A stretch of 64,000 bases of DNA from JACCTU01 sp963700495 (GCA_963700495.1 CAVOXT010000006.1:434001-498000), one strand, 5' to 3'. Positions 34,635 to 45,402 are shown, counted from the first letter of the stretch. Program-made: numbers and translations. The notes: a model not told the origin generated them from the letters alone.

Positions 34635-35144
34635 CGATCGACGCACCAGGCGTCGACCTCGACGCCAGACGCAGCTGCGGACGTGAGTCTCGATGCACGC
34701 CGCGTCTCTTCCGCGAGTCCGATGGTGGCGCAGCGTAGGATGAGCCGCCGTCGCACGATTCGCGGTACATGCCTCCGAGCTCGACCGCACAGACGCGATC
34801 AACGGCCGGCAGATGGACATGGGCAGGATCGATGACGTCGTGATCGCGGGCAGCACCGAGATCTGGGAGGTCCACAGCTTCCTGCCGCACGACTTCCACA
34901 TCCACGGCGTCAGCTTCAGGATCAGCGGCAGGCGGCCATCGGTCTTGCCGTCGTCGGACTCGTGCTCGCGTGGAGAGACGCGTGGATCTCGGGCTGAGTG
35001 GCAAAGTCAGTTGGCCCATGCAGCGTAGATCGATCGCGAGGCGCGAGCTGCTTGCCCGATGTCCGGAGCGCAGCCGATCGCGCGAGACCGTGGCGAAGGC
35101 TGAGGCTGACGCTCGCGGGGTTGCAGCCGCCGACGAGTACCGGC
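34635..35144. other. Degraded stretch between the MFS fragment and peroxiredoxin
   Basis: Apart from the multicopper oxidase piece at 34780-34926, no coding sequence is recognised. Both strands contain short arginine-rich frames without starts. It is probably a series of fused gene remnants. Confidence 0.4.
34780..34926 (+). pseudogene. Internal fragment of a multicopper oxidase
   Basis: The frame reads DAINGRQMDMGRIDDVVIAG then TEIWEVHSFLPHDFHIHGVS, matching the start of the third cupredoxin domain of CotA/CueO-type oxidases, with the copper ligands of HxHxxxxxR in HDFHIHGVSFR. Nothing upstream or downstream continues it. The frame is different from that of the fragment at 3573, and the two do not overlap in the protein. 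Confidence 0.55.
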
Positions 35145-35648
35145 ATGCTCGCTCCCATCGCCTCAACGGATGTCCAGCATGGTGCGGCGCCACTGCCGCC
35201 CGGAACCGAAGCTCCCGACTTCGAGCTTCCGTCGACGCCGGATCAGAAGCTGAAGCTGTCCGAGCTGCGTAGTCGCCCCGTCGTCCTCGTGTTCTATCCC
35301 GAGGACTGGAGCCCGGTCTGCTCGGATCAGCTCGCGCTGTACCAGGAGCTGCTGCCCGAGTTCGATCGGTTCGATGCACAACTCGTCGGGATCTCGGTCG
35401 ACGGCATCTGGTGCCACCTCGCGTTCGCGAAGGATCGGCACCTCCACTTCCCGCTGCTCGCCGACTTCGAGCCGAAGGGCGAGGTCTCGCGCCTCTACGG
35501 CGTGTACCGGAACGCGGACGGCACCAGCGAGCGGGCGCTGTTCGTGATCGACCGCGACGGCATCATCCGCTGGAGCTACGTGTCGCCGGTCGGCGTCAAT
35601 CCCGGCGCCGACGGAATCCTGCGAGCGCTGGAAGAGCTCTCTTCGTGA
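35145..35648 (+). CDS. Peroxiredoxin (AhpC/TSA or BCP type)
   Basis: A 167-residue thiol peroxidase. The catalytic segment is FYPEDWSPVCSDQLALYQ with the peroxidatic Cys in SPVC; the residue before the usual Thr-x-x-Cys is changed to Ser. LFVIDRDGIIRWSYVSPVGV is the typical C-terminal strand. It reduces hydroperoxides using thioredoxin or a similar donor. Its stop overlaps the start of a DsbA-like gene (GTGA), which could supply thiol exchange. ATG 35145 was chosen by domain start; the frame is open further upstream. Confidence 0.85.
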   Translation: MLAPIASTDVQHGAAPLPPGTEAPDFELPSTPDQKLKLSELRSRPVVLVFYPEDWSPVCSDQLALYQELLPEFDRFDAQLVGISVDGIWCHLAFAKDRHLHFPLLADFEPKGEVSRLYGVYRNADGTSERALFVIDRDGIIRWSYVSPVGVNPGADGILRALEELSS

Positions 35649-36189
35649 GGACAAGCTGGGAAGCCGTGCTCACGCTGCCGGTCGCGCGAGGATCGCGACC
35701 ACATCCAGGGAACACCGGACGCGCCCGTCACGCTCGTCGAGTACGGCGACTACGAATGTCCGTACTGCGGCGCCGCGTACCCGATCGTGAAGCAGGTACA
35801 GGAAACGATGGCGAGACGAGCTCCGCTTCGTCTTTCGCAACTTCCCGATCACGACTGCGCACCCGCACGCCGAGCAAGCCGCCGAAGCTGCGGAGGCCGC
35901 CGCTGTGCAAGACCGGTTCTGGCCGATGCATGACCTCCTCTACGAGAACCAGCAGCGGCTTGATGAGAACGATCTACTCGCGTATGGGGACCGCCTCGGG
36001 CTCGACGCCGGGCGGCTGAAGCGCGACCTCGTGGAGCACGCGTACGCCGCGCGCGTCCACGAGGACTTCATGAGCGGCGTCCGCAGCGGTGTCAACGGGA
36101 CGCCGTCCTTCTACATCAATGGCCTGCGACACGAAGACTCGTACGACTTCGACACGATGCTTGGCGCGCTCCGACAGGCTGCGGTGTAG
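35645..36189 (+). pseudogene. DsbA-like thioredoxin-fold oxidoreductase with two single-base insertions
   Basis: A GTG at 35645 overlaps the peroxiredoxin stop. After a shift near 35690 the frame reads RDHIQGTPDAPVTLVEYGDY and the active-site motif ECPYCGAAYP. A second shift near 35815 is needed for ELRFVFRNFPITTAHPHAEQ and the rest up to FYINGLRHEDSYDFDTMLGAL. Both are +1 insertions. Without them the protein would be a normal DsbA-family oxidoreductase of about 180 residues with a CPYC centre. Sequencing error is as likely as decay. Confidence 0.75.
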
Positions 36190-36364
36190 CCCCACTCCCG
36201 GCTTCCAGCAGGGCGGGGCTCGTGGCGAGGTCGGTCCTCAACGCGTTCCTCCGATGACCACCGATCAAGGCACCCGACTTGTTGTCAGAACCAGCAACGC
36301 ACCGCGGACACATCCGGACACATCAGAAACGACACGCGCGACGCCTTGCGACGCATCCCGTCCC

Positions 36365-36907
36365 TTAGGGCGCGAGGATCGCGCACAGGTCGAGCTTATT
36401 CCCCTTGAGGGAGAACTCGGTGAACACGCCTGTGTCGGCGTCGGCTGTTATCGAGATCCTGCCGACGAACGACCACATTTCACCGCTCCCTGTGACGATC
36501 CCGTTCGGCCCCTGGTCGCCCGGCCAGAACGTCGTGTACTTACTCCCATAGGTGACGTTCTCGAAAGTGTTGGTGGCCGGGTCGAAGGTGTCCGTGTACA
36601 CGTAGCGCGACCTCTGGATGTATTGCTTTCCCGTCTGAAGGTTTGTGAGCGTGATGTCGGCGTTCCCTGTCCCCTCGACGCGATTAGGCCATTCGAGGGT
36701 AACCATGTGTCCCCACGCCGGGGCTGCGAGGACATCGAACGCGCACCCTTGACCCGCCGCGATGACGAAAGGTTCCGGCGATTCCGCGGGAGTTTTGTGC
36801 GTCACAACTGGCCTCGTTGCAGCACTCGTCGGCACAGCGATGAGCATCACGGCAACGATGAGAACGAACAGCGAGACATGCGAACGGGTCACCAAACGTC
36901 GAAGCAC
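36365..36907 (-). CDS. Secreted protein of unknown function
   Basis: A 180-residue protein with a signal peptide (hydrophobic VSLFVLIVAVMLIAVP, cleavage likely after TSA). The mature part is beta-rich with ADITLTNLQTGKQYIQRSRY, a pattern seen in many secreted actinobacterial proteins without assigned function. GTG 36907 was chosen because GGAGG is 8 bases upstream. It is the last gene of a same-strand run after a LAL regulator, an SCO4226-like protein and a cupin. Confidence 0.7.
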   Translation of the reverse strand: MLRRLVTRSHVSLFVLIVAVMLIAVPTSAATRPVVTHKTPAESPEPFVIAAGQGCAFDVLAAPAWGHMVTLEWPNRVEGTGNADITLTNLQTGKQYIQRSRYVYTDTFDPATNTFENVTYGSKYTTFWPGDQGPNGIVTGSGEMWSFVGRISITADADTGVFTEFSLKGNKLDLCAILAP

Positions 36908-36921
36908 GAGCCTCACCTCCG

Positions 36922-37410
36922 TCAGAAACCGCAGTGGGGGCCGGGAGCGTCGAGCTCGCCGCGGAACGCGCCTCCGACCGGTGCGATGATCACGCTCACA
37001 TCTTGCGCCGGCAGCCCGGACTCGTTCCGCACGATGTGACCGCGCCCGTTGTCGACGAACCCCTGACCGGCCGACACCACGTGCGGTGCGCATCTCCGGT
37101 CGTCGATCTCGTAGTACGTCAGCTGGCCCTGCGTGACGGTGATGAAGACAGGGCCGGGGTGGCTATGCCATCCCGTCGTCGACCCCACGGCGTAGTCGTG
37201 CCTACGCACGACGACGTCGATCGGCGACTTCGCTTTGGCCTTGAAGTCCACCGGCGAGTGCCTGGCCGACTTCACCTTGAACGCGTCGAACGTCCCGCGC
37301 GCGAGGATAGTTGGCGTCACTCCGGAGGGGGGCGACGCCTTCGTGACCGCGACAAACGCAGCAAGCGCCAGCAGAAGCATCACTGCCACCAGAGAGAACT
37401 TTCGCTTCAT
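36922..37410 (-). CDS. Secreted single-domain cupin
   Basis: A 162-residue protein with a signal peptide (MKRKFSLVAVMLLLALAAFV) and one cupin barrel. The metal motif is GWHSHPGPVFITVTQGQLTY (HxHx with Glu replaced) and the second motif is GHIVRNESG. It acts outside the membrane; substrate unknown. Its ATG overlaps the stop of the SCO4226-like gene (ATGA) and it ends 15 bases before the next secreted protein. Confidence 0.8.
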   Translation of the reverse strand: MKRKFSLVAVMLLLALAAFVAVTKASPPSGVTPTILARGTFDAFKVKSARHSPVDFKAKAKSPIDVVVRRHDYAVGSTTGWHSHPGPVFITVTQGQLTYYEIDDRRCAPHVVSAGQGFVDNGRGHIVRNESGLPAQDVSVIIAPVGGAFRGELDAPGPHCGF

Positions 37411-37679
37411 AGCTCTTCCTTTCTCGACGAGACCGCCTCGACGACGCGGATCGGGTCGAGCTCCGCCCGCTGGGCGGCGAGCGCGGCGTCCCGATCCGAG
37501 GGAGCGTCGAAGACGAAGAAGCAGATCTCGTCCTCGGGAACGTAGATCGAGCGGTCGAAGCTGACGGGCGTGCCCCCCTCCGTCAGCTGCTCCGCTGCCG
37601 ACCGTGCCCGCCGCTCACGGGAGGCGCGCTCTCCCGCCAAGCCACGCGAGAGGTAGGTCTCCACCAGATAGTCGGGCAC
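37407..37679 (-). CDS. SCO4226-like (DUF4242) small protein
   Basis: A 90-residue ferredoxin-like protein starting MPDYLVETYLSRGLAGERAS and containing RSIYVPEDEICFFVFDAPSD. The family founder, Streptomyces SCO4226, was described as a nickel-binding protein; whether this one binds nickel is not shown. It lies 75 bases downstream of a LAL regulator and overlaps the cupin gene. A paralogue with the same placement is at 42160-42462. Confidence 0.8.
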   Translation of the reverse strand: MPDYLVETYLSRGLAGERASRERRARSAAEQLTEGGTPVSFDRSIYVPEDEICFFVFDAPSDRDAALAAQRAELDPIRVVEAVSSRKEEL

Positions 37680-37754
37680 GCGTTCGACGTTAGGGCCGGG
37701 CGAGCAGCGAGGAAAGGTAAGAACGTCCTGACTTTGCCCGCGCCGACCGGATAG

Positions 37755-40232
37755 TCAGCGCAACCGGCGCGCGAGCTCGGTGCGCGAGCGCACGCCGAGC
37801 TTGGCGTAGACGCGCGTCAGGTGGCCGGCGACGGTCCGCTCGCCGAGGAACAGCTCGGCGGCCACCTCCCGGTTCGTCCGGCCCGCCGCCACTAGGACCG
37901 CGACGCGCCGCTCTGCCGCCGTCAACCCTTCCTCGCGCGTGCGCCCGCCGATGCTTGCGACCTCGTCGCGCGCTTTCGCGACCCAAGTGCTCGCGCCTAG
38001 CTCCTCGAAGCCGCGGAGAGCGGCGGCGATCGCCTCGCGGGCGGCACGCTTCTGCCGTGCGCGCCTCAGGACGATGCCGAGAGCAAGAAGCGCGCGCGCC
38101 CGCCCGAATGAGTCGCCGACCTCCTCGTGCCGTGCGACCGCCTGCTCCAAGAGCGACAGAGCCTGTTCGACATCGCCCCGCGCGGCGGCCACGAGCCCGC
38201 GGCAGCGCGTCACCTGGGCGAGCACCCGCTCCCGTGCGAGCCGCGTCGCATCCGCTTCCCAGAGGTCGATGACTCGCACCGCATCGTCGATCCGGCCGAG
38301 CTCGAGCAGCGCCTCCGCGTAGTCGGCGGTCCAAGGCCGCGCGTGCGGCGCACCCCACCCGAGTGCCGCCGCCTGCCGGTCGGCCTCGCCGAGGCGTTCG
38401 GCAGCCGTCGCCGCGTCTCCACGCCAGAGCGCGACGAGTCCCGGGACGGCCTCGAGTAGGGGCGGATGGAATCCGATCTGCTCCTCACAGAGCTTCAGGG
38501 CACGCTCCGACTCCTGCTGAGCAAGCTCGAGTAGCCCTCGATGAGCGGCGATCCACGTGATCGGGACGTAGTCCTGATTCCTCTCGACCCCGTACTGGAC
38601 ATTGACGTCGCGGGCGCGGGCAGCGTAGTCCGCCGCGAGTGCCCAGCGCCCGCCCCACAGCTCGACCCACGACAGCTGCCCGAGCACCTGTGCGCTGAAG
38701 AGCTCGTCGCGCTCCTGCCACTCTCGACACTCGCGTTCGAGCACGTCGCGTGCCGCGTCGATGTTGCCGGAGGTGAAGAGCATCCCGGACACGAGGGAGT
38801 TCGCCTGCCGCAGCAGGCGCGCGTCATCGGCTGCGGTCGCGAGATCGCGTGCGCGCGCTCCGTATGCCGGCGTCTCGGCGTCGCCCACCATGCTGCCGAG
38901 CCAATAGAGGTGCTCGAGCGCCTCAAACCGGAGGACGTCATCGTCGAGGCGGTCGGCAAGCTCGAGTGCAACACGCATGCCCTCGAGCGCCGCCGGGAAT
39001 CCCCTCCTGAAGCGTTCCGCCCAGGCGAGGCGAAGGCGGACGCGCGCCTGAAGCGCCGGATGCGACGATGCTTCGCGTAGGGCTTCCGCAAGAACCGGAA
39101 CGGCGAGGTCGTCGTGCTCGAACTCGGCGAGGAGAAGGAGGGTCTCGGCGCGCACGGGCCCGCTCTCCGTCTCGGCCAGCAGCTCGTTTCCGATCGTCCG
39201 GGCGCGCGTCCACTCCCCCGCAACGAGATGCGCACGAGCGGCCGCGAGCCCCCGTCGGTGGCGCTCGTCGCGGTTGTCCGGAGGGGTCAGGCGGAGCGCC
39301 TGCTCGGCGAGTTCGGCCGCGAAAGCAGATGCGCCGCGATCGGCCGCGAGACGCGCAGCGTCGCCGAGCACGGCAGCGACGCCCGTGTCCGGCGACTCCG
39401 TCGACAGCGCGACGTGACGGGCGTGGAGGAGCGGATCGTCAACGATGCCCGCAACAAGCTCGTGAACGCCGCGCCGCTCCTCTCCTAGGTCCTGGTACAG
39501 GACCGAGGACAGCAACGGGTGCGTGAAGCGAATCGTCCCGTTGTCGCGCTCGATTACATTGGCGGCGAACGCGGGCCCGAGCGCATCTGCCGCAACGCCC
39601 GCACGCTCGAGGATCGACTCCGAAGGCGTCCCGAGGGCGGAGGCGAGCGCGAGCGCCTGACGAGTGGCCGTGGGAAGCTCGTCGATCCTCGTCCGCACAA
39701 GCTCTTCGAGGGTCTCCGGAACCGGGAATGGCTCAAGTGGGTCGACGTTCGTGTCGAGGACGCGGGCCAGCTCGAGCGCGAAGAATGGATTCCCGCCCGA
39801 CCGCTCGTGGATGCGGAGCAACGTTTGCCGCGCAAAAGGCCCGTCCACGCGGTCGCGCAGGAACCGATGGAGTGCGCCGACGCTGAGCGGCCCCACGACC
39901 AAGTGCCGGACGCGCCCCTGGCCTACGGCTTGCTCGACCTCCGACTGCTGCGCGTCCTCGGCCAGTCGCCGTGCGAGTAGAAGGCTTACCCGGCTTGCGT
40001 CGAGCCGCCGCAGGGCGAACGCGAGCGCACGCGACGAGGACGGGTCAAGCCACTGAACGTCGTCGATAGCGATCAGGATCGGCCCACGTTCGCTCAGAAG
40101 CTGCAGGACGTCGCGCACTGCAACCGCGAGCGTGCGGTGATCGACAGGATCACCTGACGCCTCCTCTCGGAGCAGCGCTACCTGGAGCGCGCGCCGTCTC
40201 GGCGCCAAGAGTGCAGACAGCGCGTCGTCGAC
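37755..40232 (-). pseudogene. LAL-type LuxR regulator lacking its N-terminus
   Basis: About 825 residues of a MalT-like regulator: Walker B region in ILIAIDDVQWLDPSSSRALA, sensor region SGGNPFFALELARVL, a long tetratricopeptide-like middle and a C-terminal LuxR helix-turn-helix (LTAAERRVAVLVAAGRTNRE, GERTVAGHLTRVYAKLGVRS). The first 100-150 residues with the Walker A loop are missing. At 40232 the frame runs straight into the antisense of an amidase that is also cut. No promoter or start remains, so expression is doubtful. Confidence 0.75.
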
Positions 40233-41576
40233 GACCCCCTCGCCGGAAGCACGCCCGGCGACGCGTTCATCGCGCGGAAGCTGAAGGCCGCCGGCGCGAT
40301 CATCATCGGCAAGGCCAACCTGTCCGAATGGGCCAACTTCCGGTCCGGCCCGTCGTCGAGCGGCTGGAGCGGCATCGGTGGCCAGACGAACATGCCTTAC
40401 GTCCTCGATCGCAACCCGTGCGGTTCGAGCTCCGGCTCCGGCGTCGCCGCGGCTGCTGATCTCGCGGTCGCAGCCGTCGGCACGGAGACGGACGGCTCGA
40501 TCGTCTGCCCGTCCGGCGCCAACGGCGACGTCGGGATCAAACCGACACTCGGGTTGTGGAGCCGCGCAGGCGTCGTCCCGATCAGCGCCGATCAGGACAC
40601 GGCCGGCCCGATGGCCCGCAACGTGACCGACGCTGCGGTACTCCTCGGCGCAGCGACAGGGGTCGATCCGAAGGACGCCGCGACCGCCGATCAGGCCGGG
40701 CACGCCTTCACCGACTACACACGGTTCCTCGACCGTCACGCCCTCCGCGGCAAGCGGATCGGCGTCTGGCGTGCCGGCACCTACGACCCGGCGTTGGTGG
40801 GCTCGGTCGTCGAGCCGATCCTTGCCAAGACGATCGCCGCGCTCAAGTCCCAAGGCGCGACGGTGATCGACGGGACCGACATCGACCTGTCGGCGACTGC
40901 CAACGAGTTCCCAGCGCTCCTGTGCGAGTTCAAGAGCGACATCGCGACGTACCTCCAGACCTACGTCCGCGGTAAGAACCCGGTCACACACCAGCCGTAC
41001 TCCCGGACGCTCGCCGACCTGATCGCCTTCGATGCGGCCCATCCGAACCTCGAGGGACCGTGGAACGATGCGGTCTTCGAGGCTGCCGAGGGGACGAATG
41101 GCCGTGACGCCGGTTGCGCTGCCCTCCGGCAGGCGACGACGCCGCCCGTTCAGGCCGCGATCGACCAGCTCATGACCGCGAACCGCCTCGACGCGATCAT
41201 CGCCCTGACGAACGGTCCGGCGTGGCCGACGAACGACGATCCGAACTTCGGCGACCTCAACGGGCACTTCGAGTACTTCGTGGGCTCGTCGACGGCGGCT
41301 GCGGTGTCGGGCTACGCGGACATCACGGTCCCCGCCGCTTTCGACGCGGGACTGCCGATGGGGATCACCTTCATCGGCCGTCGGTGGTCGGAACCGAAGC
41401 TGATCGGCCTCGCCTACGACTTCGAGCAGGCGACGGAGGTCCGTGTCCCGCCACGGTTCATCCCGACGATCGGCGACGCGCTGTTCCCAGGCGTTCCAAA
41501 CCCGCCGGTTCAGATGCGGGCGCAGCGGTCGCAGGCGACCCAGGGTCAGCACGATCTCGTCATGCGCTTGCGGTAG
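40233..41576 (+). pseudogene. Amidase-signature enzyme lacking its N-terminus
   Basis: About 447 residues of an amidase-signature hydrolase: AGAIIIGKANLSEWANF with the catalytic Lys, GSSSGSGVAAAADLAVAAVG with the Ser pair, and GTETDGSIVCPSG. The C-terminal half is complete. The frame opens abruptly at 40233 (DPLAGSTPGDAFIARKLKAA) where 60-120 residues with start and probable signal peptide should precede. The break is the same point where the divergent LAL regulator is cut. An internal ATG at 40392 would lose the catalytic Lys. Confidence 0.8.
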
Positions 41577-41597
41577 AGCTCACCGGCTGCGCAACGT

Positions 41598-41632
41598 CGT
41601 CGAAGGGCCCGCGCCTTGCGGGCCCTTCGACG
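41598..41632. terminator. Bidirectional terminator hairpin
   Basis: A perfect 15-bp stem (CGTCGAAGGGCCCGC, loop GCCTT, reverse complement) between the convergent amidase and secreted-protein genes. It has no T-tract. Confidence 0.85.
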
Positions 41633-41647
41633 TGACGCTTCGTAGAA

Positions 41648-42157
41648 TCAGACGCCGAGCCGGGTGGCCGTCTCGGTGGCGTTGAGCGTTGCGACGACCG
41701 CCCCGTTCGGGGCGATGACCTCGACGACGTCGATCGAGGTGAACGTCGTCAAGCTCGGCGCGAGGGTCATCGTGCGGCGGACTCGTTGCGTGCCGATGAA
41801 CTGTCCCGCGGCGTCGAACCGGAACCAGGTGAAGGTGCAGTCGAAGCGGCGGTTACCGGTCCTCTTCCATTCCCCCTGGCTGACGGAACGCTGCGTCGGA
41901 TTTCTCTGGGAGCTCGACACCACCACGTCGCCGCCTCTCCCGAACGTGTTGAGCGCGAGGAAGCTCGCGTCGATTCCGGGTGGAGGGTTCTGCAGGGTGA
42001 CGTTGCTCATCCACGTCCCTTCGAGCCGCTGACCCGCGGCCGAACTGCCCTTGATGGGCTTCTTTCCCGCCGGGGTGAGCGTCCCCCCGGCCGCAGTTGC
42101 GACGGCGATCGCAGCGATGACGCTGGTCGCAGCCAGCACGATCTTCTTTCCAGCCAT
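41648..42157 (-). CDS. Secreted protein of unknown function
   Basis: About 169 residues with a signal peptide (KKIVLAATSVIAAIAVATAA). The mature part begins with LEGTWMSNVTLQNPPPGIDA and has a lipocalin-like rhythm of short strands (EWKRTGNRRFDCTFTWFRFD). The start is the ATG at 42157 with GGAG 5 bases before it; a GTG at 42163 overlaps the stop of the SCO4226-like gene. It is the third gene of a LAL regulator, SCO4226-like, secreted protein run. Confidence 0.7.
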   Translation of the reverse strand: MAGKKIVLAATSVIAAIAVATAAGGTLTPAGKKPIKGSSAAGQRLEGTWMSNVTLQNPPPGIDASFLALNTFGRGGDVVVSSSQRNPTQRSVSQGEWKRTGNRRFDCTFTWFRFDAAGQFIGTQRVRRTMTLAPSLTTFTSIDVVEVIAPNGAVVATLNATETATRLGV

Positions 42158-42159
42158 GG

Positions 42160-42462
42160 TCACTCCATTTCCGAGTCCGAAAGGACTCTGCTCGGCGAGA
42201 TCCGCTCGAACGGGATCCCGGCGCGTGTGTACGCCTCACGCACGAGGTGCTCCGAGGCCGCTTCGACGACGCAGAGGCATGAGTCGTCGCCGGGCACGAT
42301 CAGCGAACGCACGAACCTCAGCGGCTTGCCTTCACGCTCCAGCGCGCGGACGGCTCGGCGAGCTCGCACCGCGAAGCGCTCCAGCTCGTCCGGGTCGAGG
42401 TCCGGCCGGTAGTGCTCGACGAGGAACGTCTGCCGCGGCGCTGCGTTCGATCGATCTGCCAT
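42160..42462 (-). CDS. SCO4226-like (DUF4242) small protein, paralogue
   Basis: About 100 residues related to 37407-37679: TFLVEHYRPDLDPDELERFA and RSLIVPGDDSCLCVVEAAS. It lies 48 bases downstream of the second LAL regulator and touches the secreted-protein gene. ATG 42462 was chosen by homology of the first strand. Confidence 0.75.
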   Translation of the reverse strand: MADRSNAAPRQTFLVEHYRPDLDPDELERFAVRARRAVRALEREGKPLRFVRSLIVPGDDSCLCVVEAASEHLVREAYTRAGIPFERISPSRVLSDSEME

Positions 42463-42509
42463 GCGCTCGACGCTAGGACGCGGCGGGCGACGAGAAATCG
42501 GGCGTTTCC

Positions 42510-45327
42510 CTACGTGGGTGGCTCGGCGTCCCTCTCTGTAGCGATCCACGCACCCAACTCGGCCCGCGAACGGATGCCGAGCTTGCGGTAGACGCGCGAC
42601 AGGTTCGCCTCCACCGTCTTCGGGCTCATGAACACCGCGTCTGCCACTTGGCGGTTCGTCAGACCGCTGGCCGCCAGCTCGGCGACGGCGCGCTCGCTGT
42701 CGGTCAGCTCGTCAGGCGAGCGATGGCGCAGACCGACGCGCGTGAGCTCGCTCCTCGTCCAGTCCCCCCATGGAGACGCGCCGAAGCCTTCGAAGATGTC
42801 GAGCGCCTCGCCGAGAGTCTCCGCGGCCGCGCGCTTCTGCTTCGCCCGGCGCAGCAGCCTGCCCTTGACGAGTAGCGTCCACCCGAGCTCGAAGGGGAGC
42901 CGGCGCGCGGTGGGGAGATCCAGCTCGTTGATTGCCGCGAGGGCTGCTGCGACGTCTCCCTCCGCAGCCAGCAGCAGTGCGCGCGTCCGCGGCAGCGCGG
43001 CTCTCGTCCACGGGCGCGGCAGCGTCCGGTTGCGCTGCTCGAGACGCGTGAGCGCCTCTCTCGCGCGCTCGAGCTCGCCGAGTGTCAGGAGCACTTCGAC
43101 GTGGAACGGCTCGCTGCGGTCGAAGAGGATGTCCTTTGCGCCCACCGATTGCGCGTGCGCTCGCATCTGCACGAGCGCGACGTCTGCCGCTGCGTGGTCG
43201 CCTGCGGCGAACTCGGCGAACGCGAGTGTCGAGAGCGACAGAGCCGCCCACCAGGCCTGGCCCGCCCGTTCGTACTGCTCGATCATCGGCACAAGCGTCG
43301 CGCGGGCGCGCTCGCTCCGGCCTCGATGCGCGTCGACGAGCGCGCGCTTCTCGAAGATCATCGCGCGCGGTCCGACCGGCTCGAGCTGCTCGAATGCCGC
43401 GCAGGCTTCCTCGACGAGTCGCTCCGCTTCGTCCCACTCTCCCGCTCGGAGCTCCGCCAGGGCCACATGCGATCGCCTGTCGGCCAGCGCCAACTCGAGT
43501 CCGCGCTCGCGATGCCACTGCTCGTCCATCGTGTACCGAGCTCTCGCAGCGTCGAAGTCGTCGACGCAGTGGAACCAGATGAGCGCCATCGGCTGCGGAC
43601 CATCGGGAACGCCCGGCAGCGCGGTCGCCTCCAACTCCAGCGCTCGATCGAGGAGCTCGGGCTGAGCGCCGAGGCCGCAGAACGCGCCGGCGACGACGCG
43701 GTCGAAGAGTACGTGTGCGAAGAGGGCACGCTCTCGCGTCTCGCTCAACAGGTCGATCGCTGCCCCTGCATACTCGAATGCCCGCGGGGAAGTCCGCAGA
43801 GAAGGCGAACCTCACGCCTTTCGCGTAGAGCGGGCCGAGGAGTCCCGGGTCGCCAGCGGCCTCAACCAGCGCTTGCTCGACATGGCGTTCTGCTGTTCCG
43901 GCGTCGCCGCCGTGCCAGGCCAGGGCTGCGAGATGACTGAGGGCCTCGACGCGTACAGCCGTTGTGCGCGCGGAGGCCAGTGCCCGCTCTGCGACCTCAC
44001 CGGCGTCGGCGAACTCACCGAGCGCGTTGAGTGCGGCCGACTCACCGAGCAGCCGGCGTGCAAGCTGGTCCGGACGGTCTCTCGGCGTCAGTCGGCGGGC
44101 GGTCTCGAACAGCTCCGCTGCGGCGTTCTGGGCGCCCCGGCGCGCCGCTCGCCTCGCGGCCAGCTCGAGCTCGGCGGCGGTCGGCTCGTCGGGGTCGAGC
44201 GCGCTTCGCGCTCGGTGGCGAGCGCGCTCCTCCGGATCTGAGACGACGTTTGCCAGTCGCTGGTGTAGCTGACGGCGTCGCTCTTCCGGGACCGACGCAT
44301 ACAGCACCGAGGCGAGCAGCGGATGCGCGAAGCGGATCCGTCCGCGCGTCGAGACGAGTACGTCCGCCTCCTCCGCCTCTGCCAGCGCGGCAGCGACTCC
44401 GGCGCCTGGGGGAAGAGCTCGCTCGACAGTGGCAGCGGTCGGCCGCGACAGCGCCGCGGCGACCAGGACGGCCTCCTGGGCGTCGGCGGAAAGACCGCCC
44501 AGGCGCACGGCGACCAGCTCCTGAAGGGTTTGCGACACCGGCAGTGGATCGATGAGCGGTCGATCGCCGCTGTCGCTCGCCAGGGCTCTTGTCAGCTCCA
44601 GCGCGAAAAACGGATTCCCACCCGATGCGGCCGAAATCTGGGTCAACCTCGGCCGCCCCGGAGCCGTCCCCAGGCGCCGCGCGATCAGGTGGTGCAGCGC
44701 CGACAGCTTCAGCGGACCCGGGACGAGCCGCTCGAGCCGCTCCTCCGGGAACGCTGCATCGAGCCCGAGCGGCAGCCGTTCGCCGCTTCCGGCACGTCGC
44801 GTCAGCAAGACCCCGAGTCCTGTCGGCGAGCGCCGCAGGGCGAACGCCAGCGCCCGCTCGGACGCCGGGTCGAGCCATTGCGCGTCGTCCACGGCAACGA
44901 GCACGGGCTCTTCCTCCGCGAGCGCGACGAAGACGCTCACGAGCGCAGTACCGATCGTGCGCTCGTCGGCGGCCTCATCCGGGTCGGCCTGGAGCAGCGC
45001 GACCGCGAGCCCTCGTTGCTGTGGAGCAGGGAGGAGAGCGCGGGTCTCGTCGAAGACGCGGCCGACCAGGTCGGCTAGCGACGCGTCGGGCAGCTGCGCT
45101 TCGCTCTCCGCGGGTCTCGCGTTGAGCACGCGGTAGCCACGAGCCTCCGCCATACGGACGGCCTCGAGCCAGAGAACGGTCTTGCCGATCCCCGCCTCGC
45201 CTTCGAGCACCAAGCCGGCGCGACTCGTCGGCAGCGCGTCGAGAAACCGCTCCAGCGCGTCGAGCTCTGCGTCGCGACCGACAATCGTCTCCTGGGGCTC
45301 GTAACGGGTTGCCGACCGTGGCCGCAT
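42510..45327 (-). pseudogene. LAL-type LuxR regulator interrupted by one frameshift
   Basis: The full architecture is present: IVGRDAELDALERFLDAL, Walker A in LEGEAGIGKTVLWLEA, Walker B in PVLVAVDDAQWLDPASERAL, tetratricopeptide-like middle and a C-terminal LuxR helix-turn-helix (LTDSERAVAELAASGLTNRQ, SPKTVEANLSRVYRKLGIRS). The frame shifts near 43780, where a GGG run seems one base too long; removing one G restores PAAFEYAGAAIDLLSE. The corrected protein would be about 938 residues. Probably intact in the organism. Confidence 0.85.
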
Positions 45328-45402
45328 GAGTCCTGCTTACACCTCACCAAGGAGATCCTGCAAGCCCAGAAGTGGCCGGGCCGTGAGCGCCGCCAAGGTT
45401 GC

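Noticed and set aside
40233..41552. N-terminal 430 codons of the minus-strand frame continuing the LAL regulator
   Set aside because: They are the exact antisense of the amidase; regulator homology begins only at about 40232.
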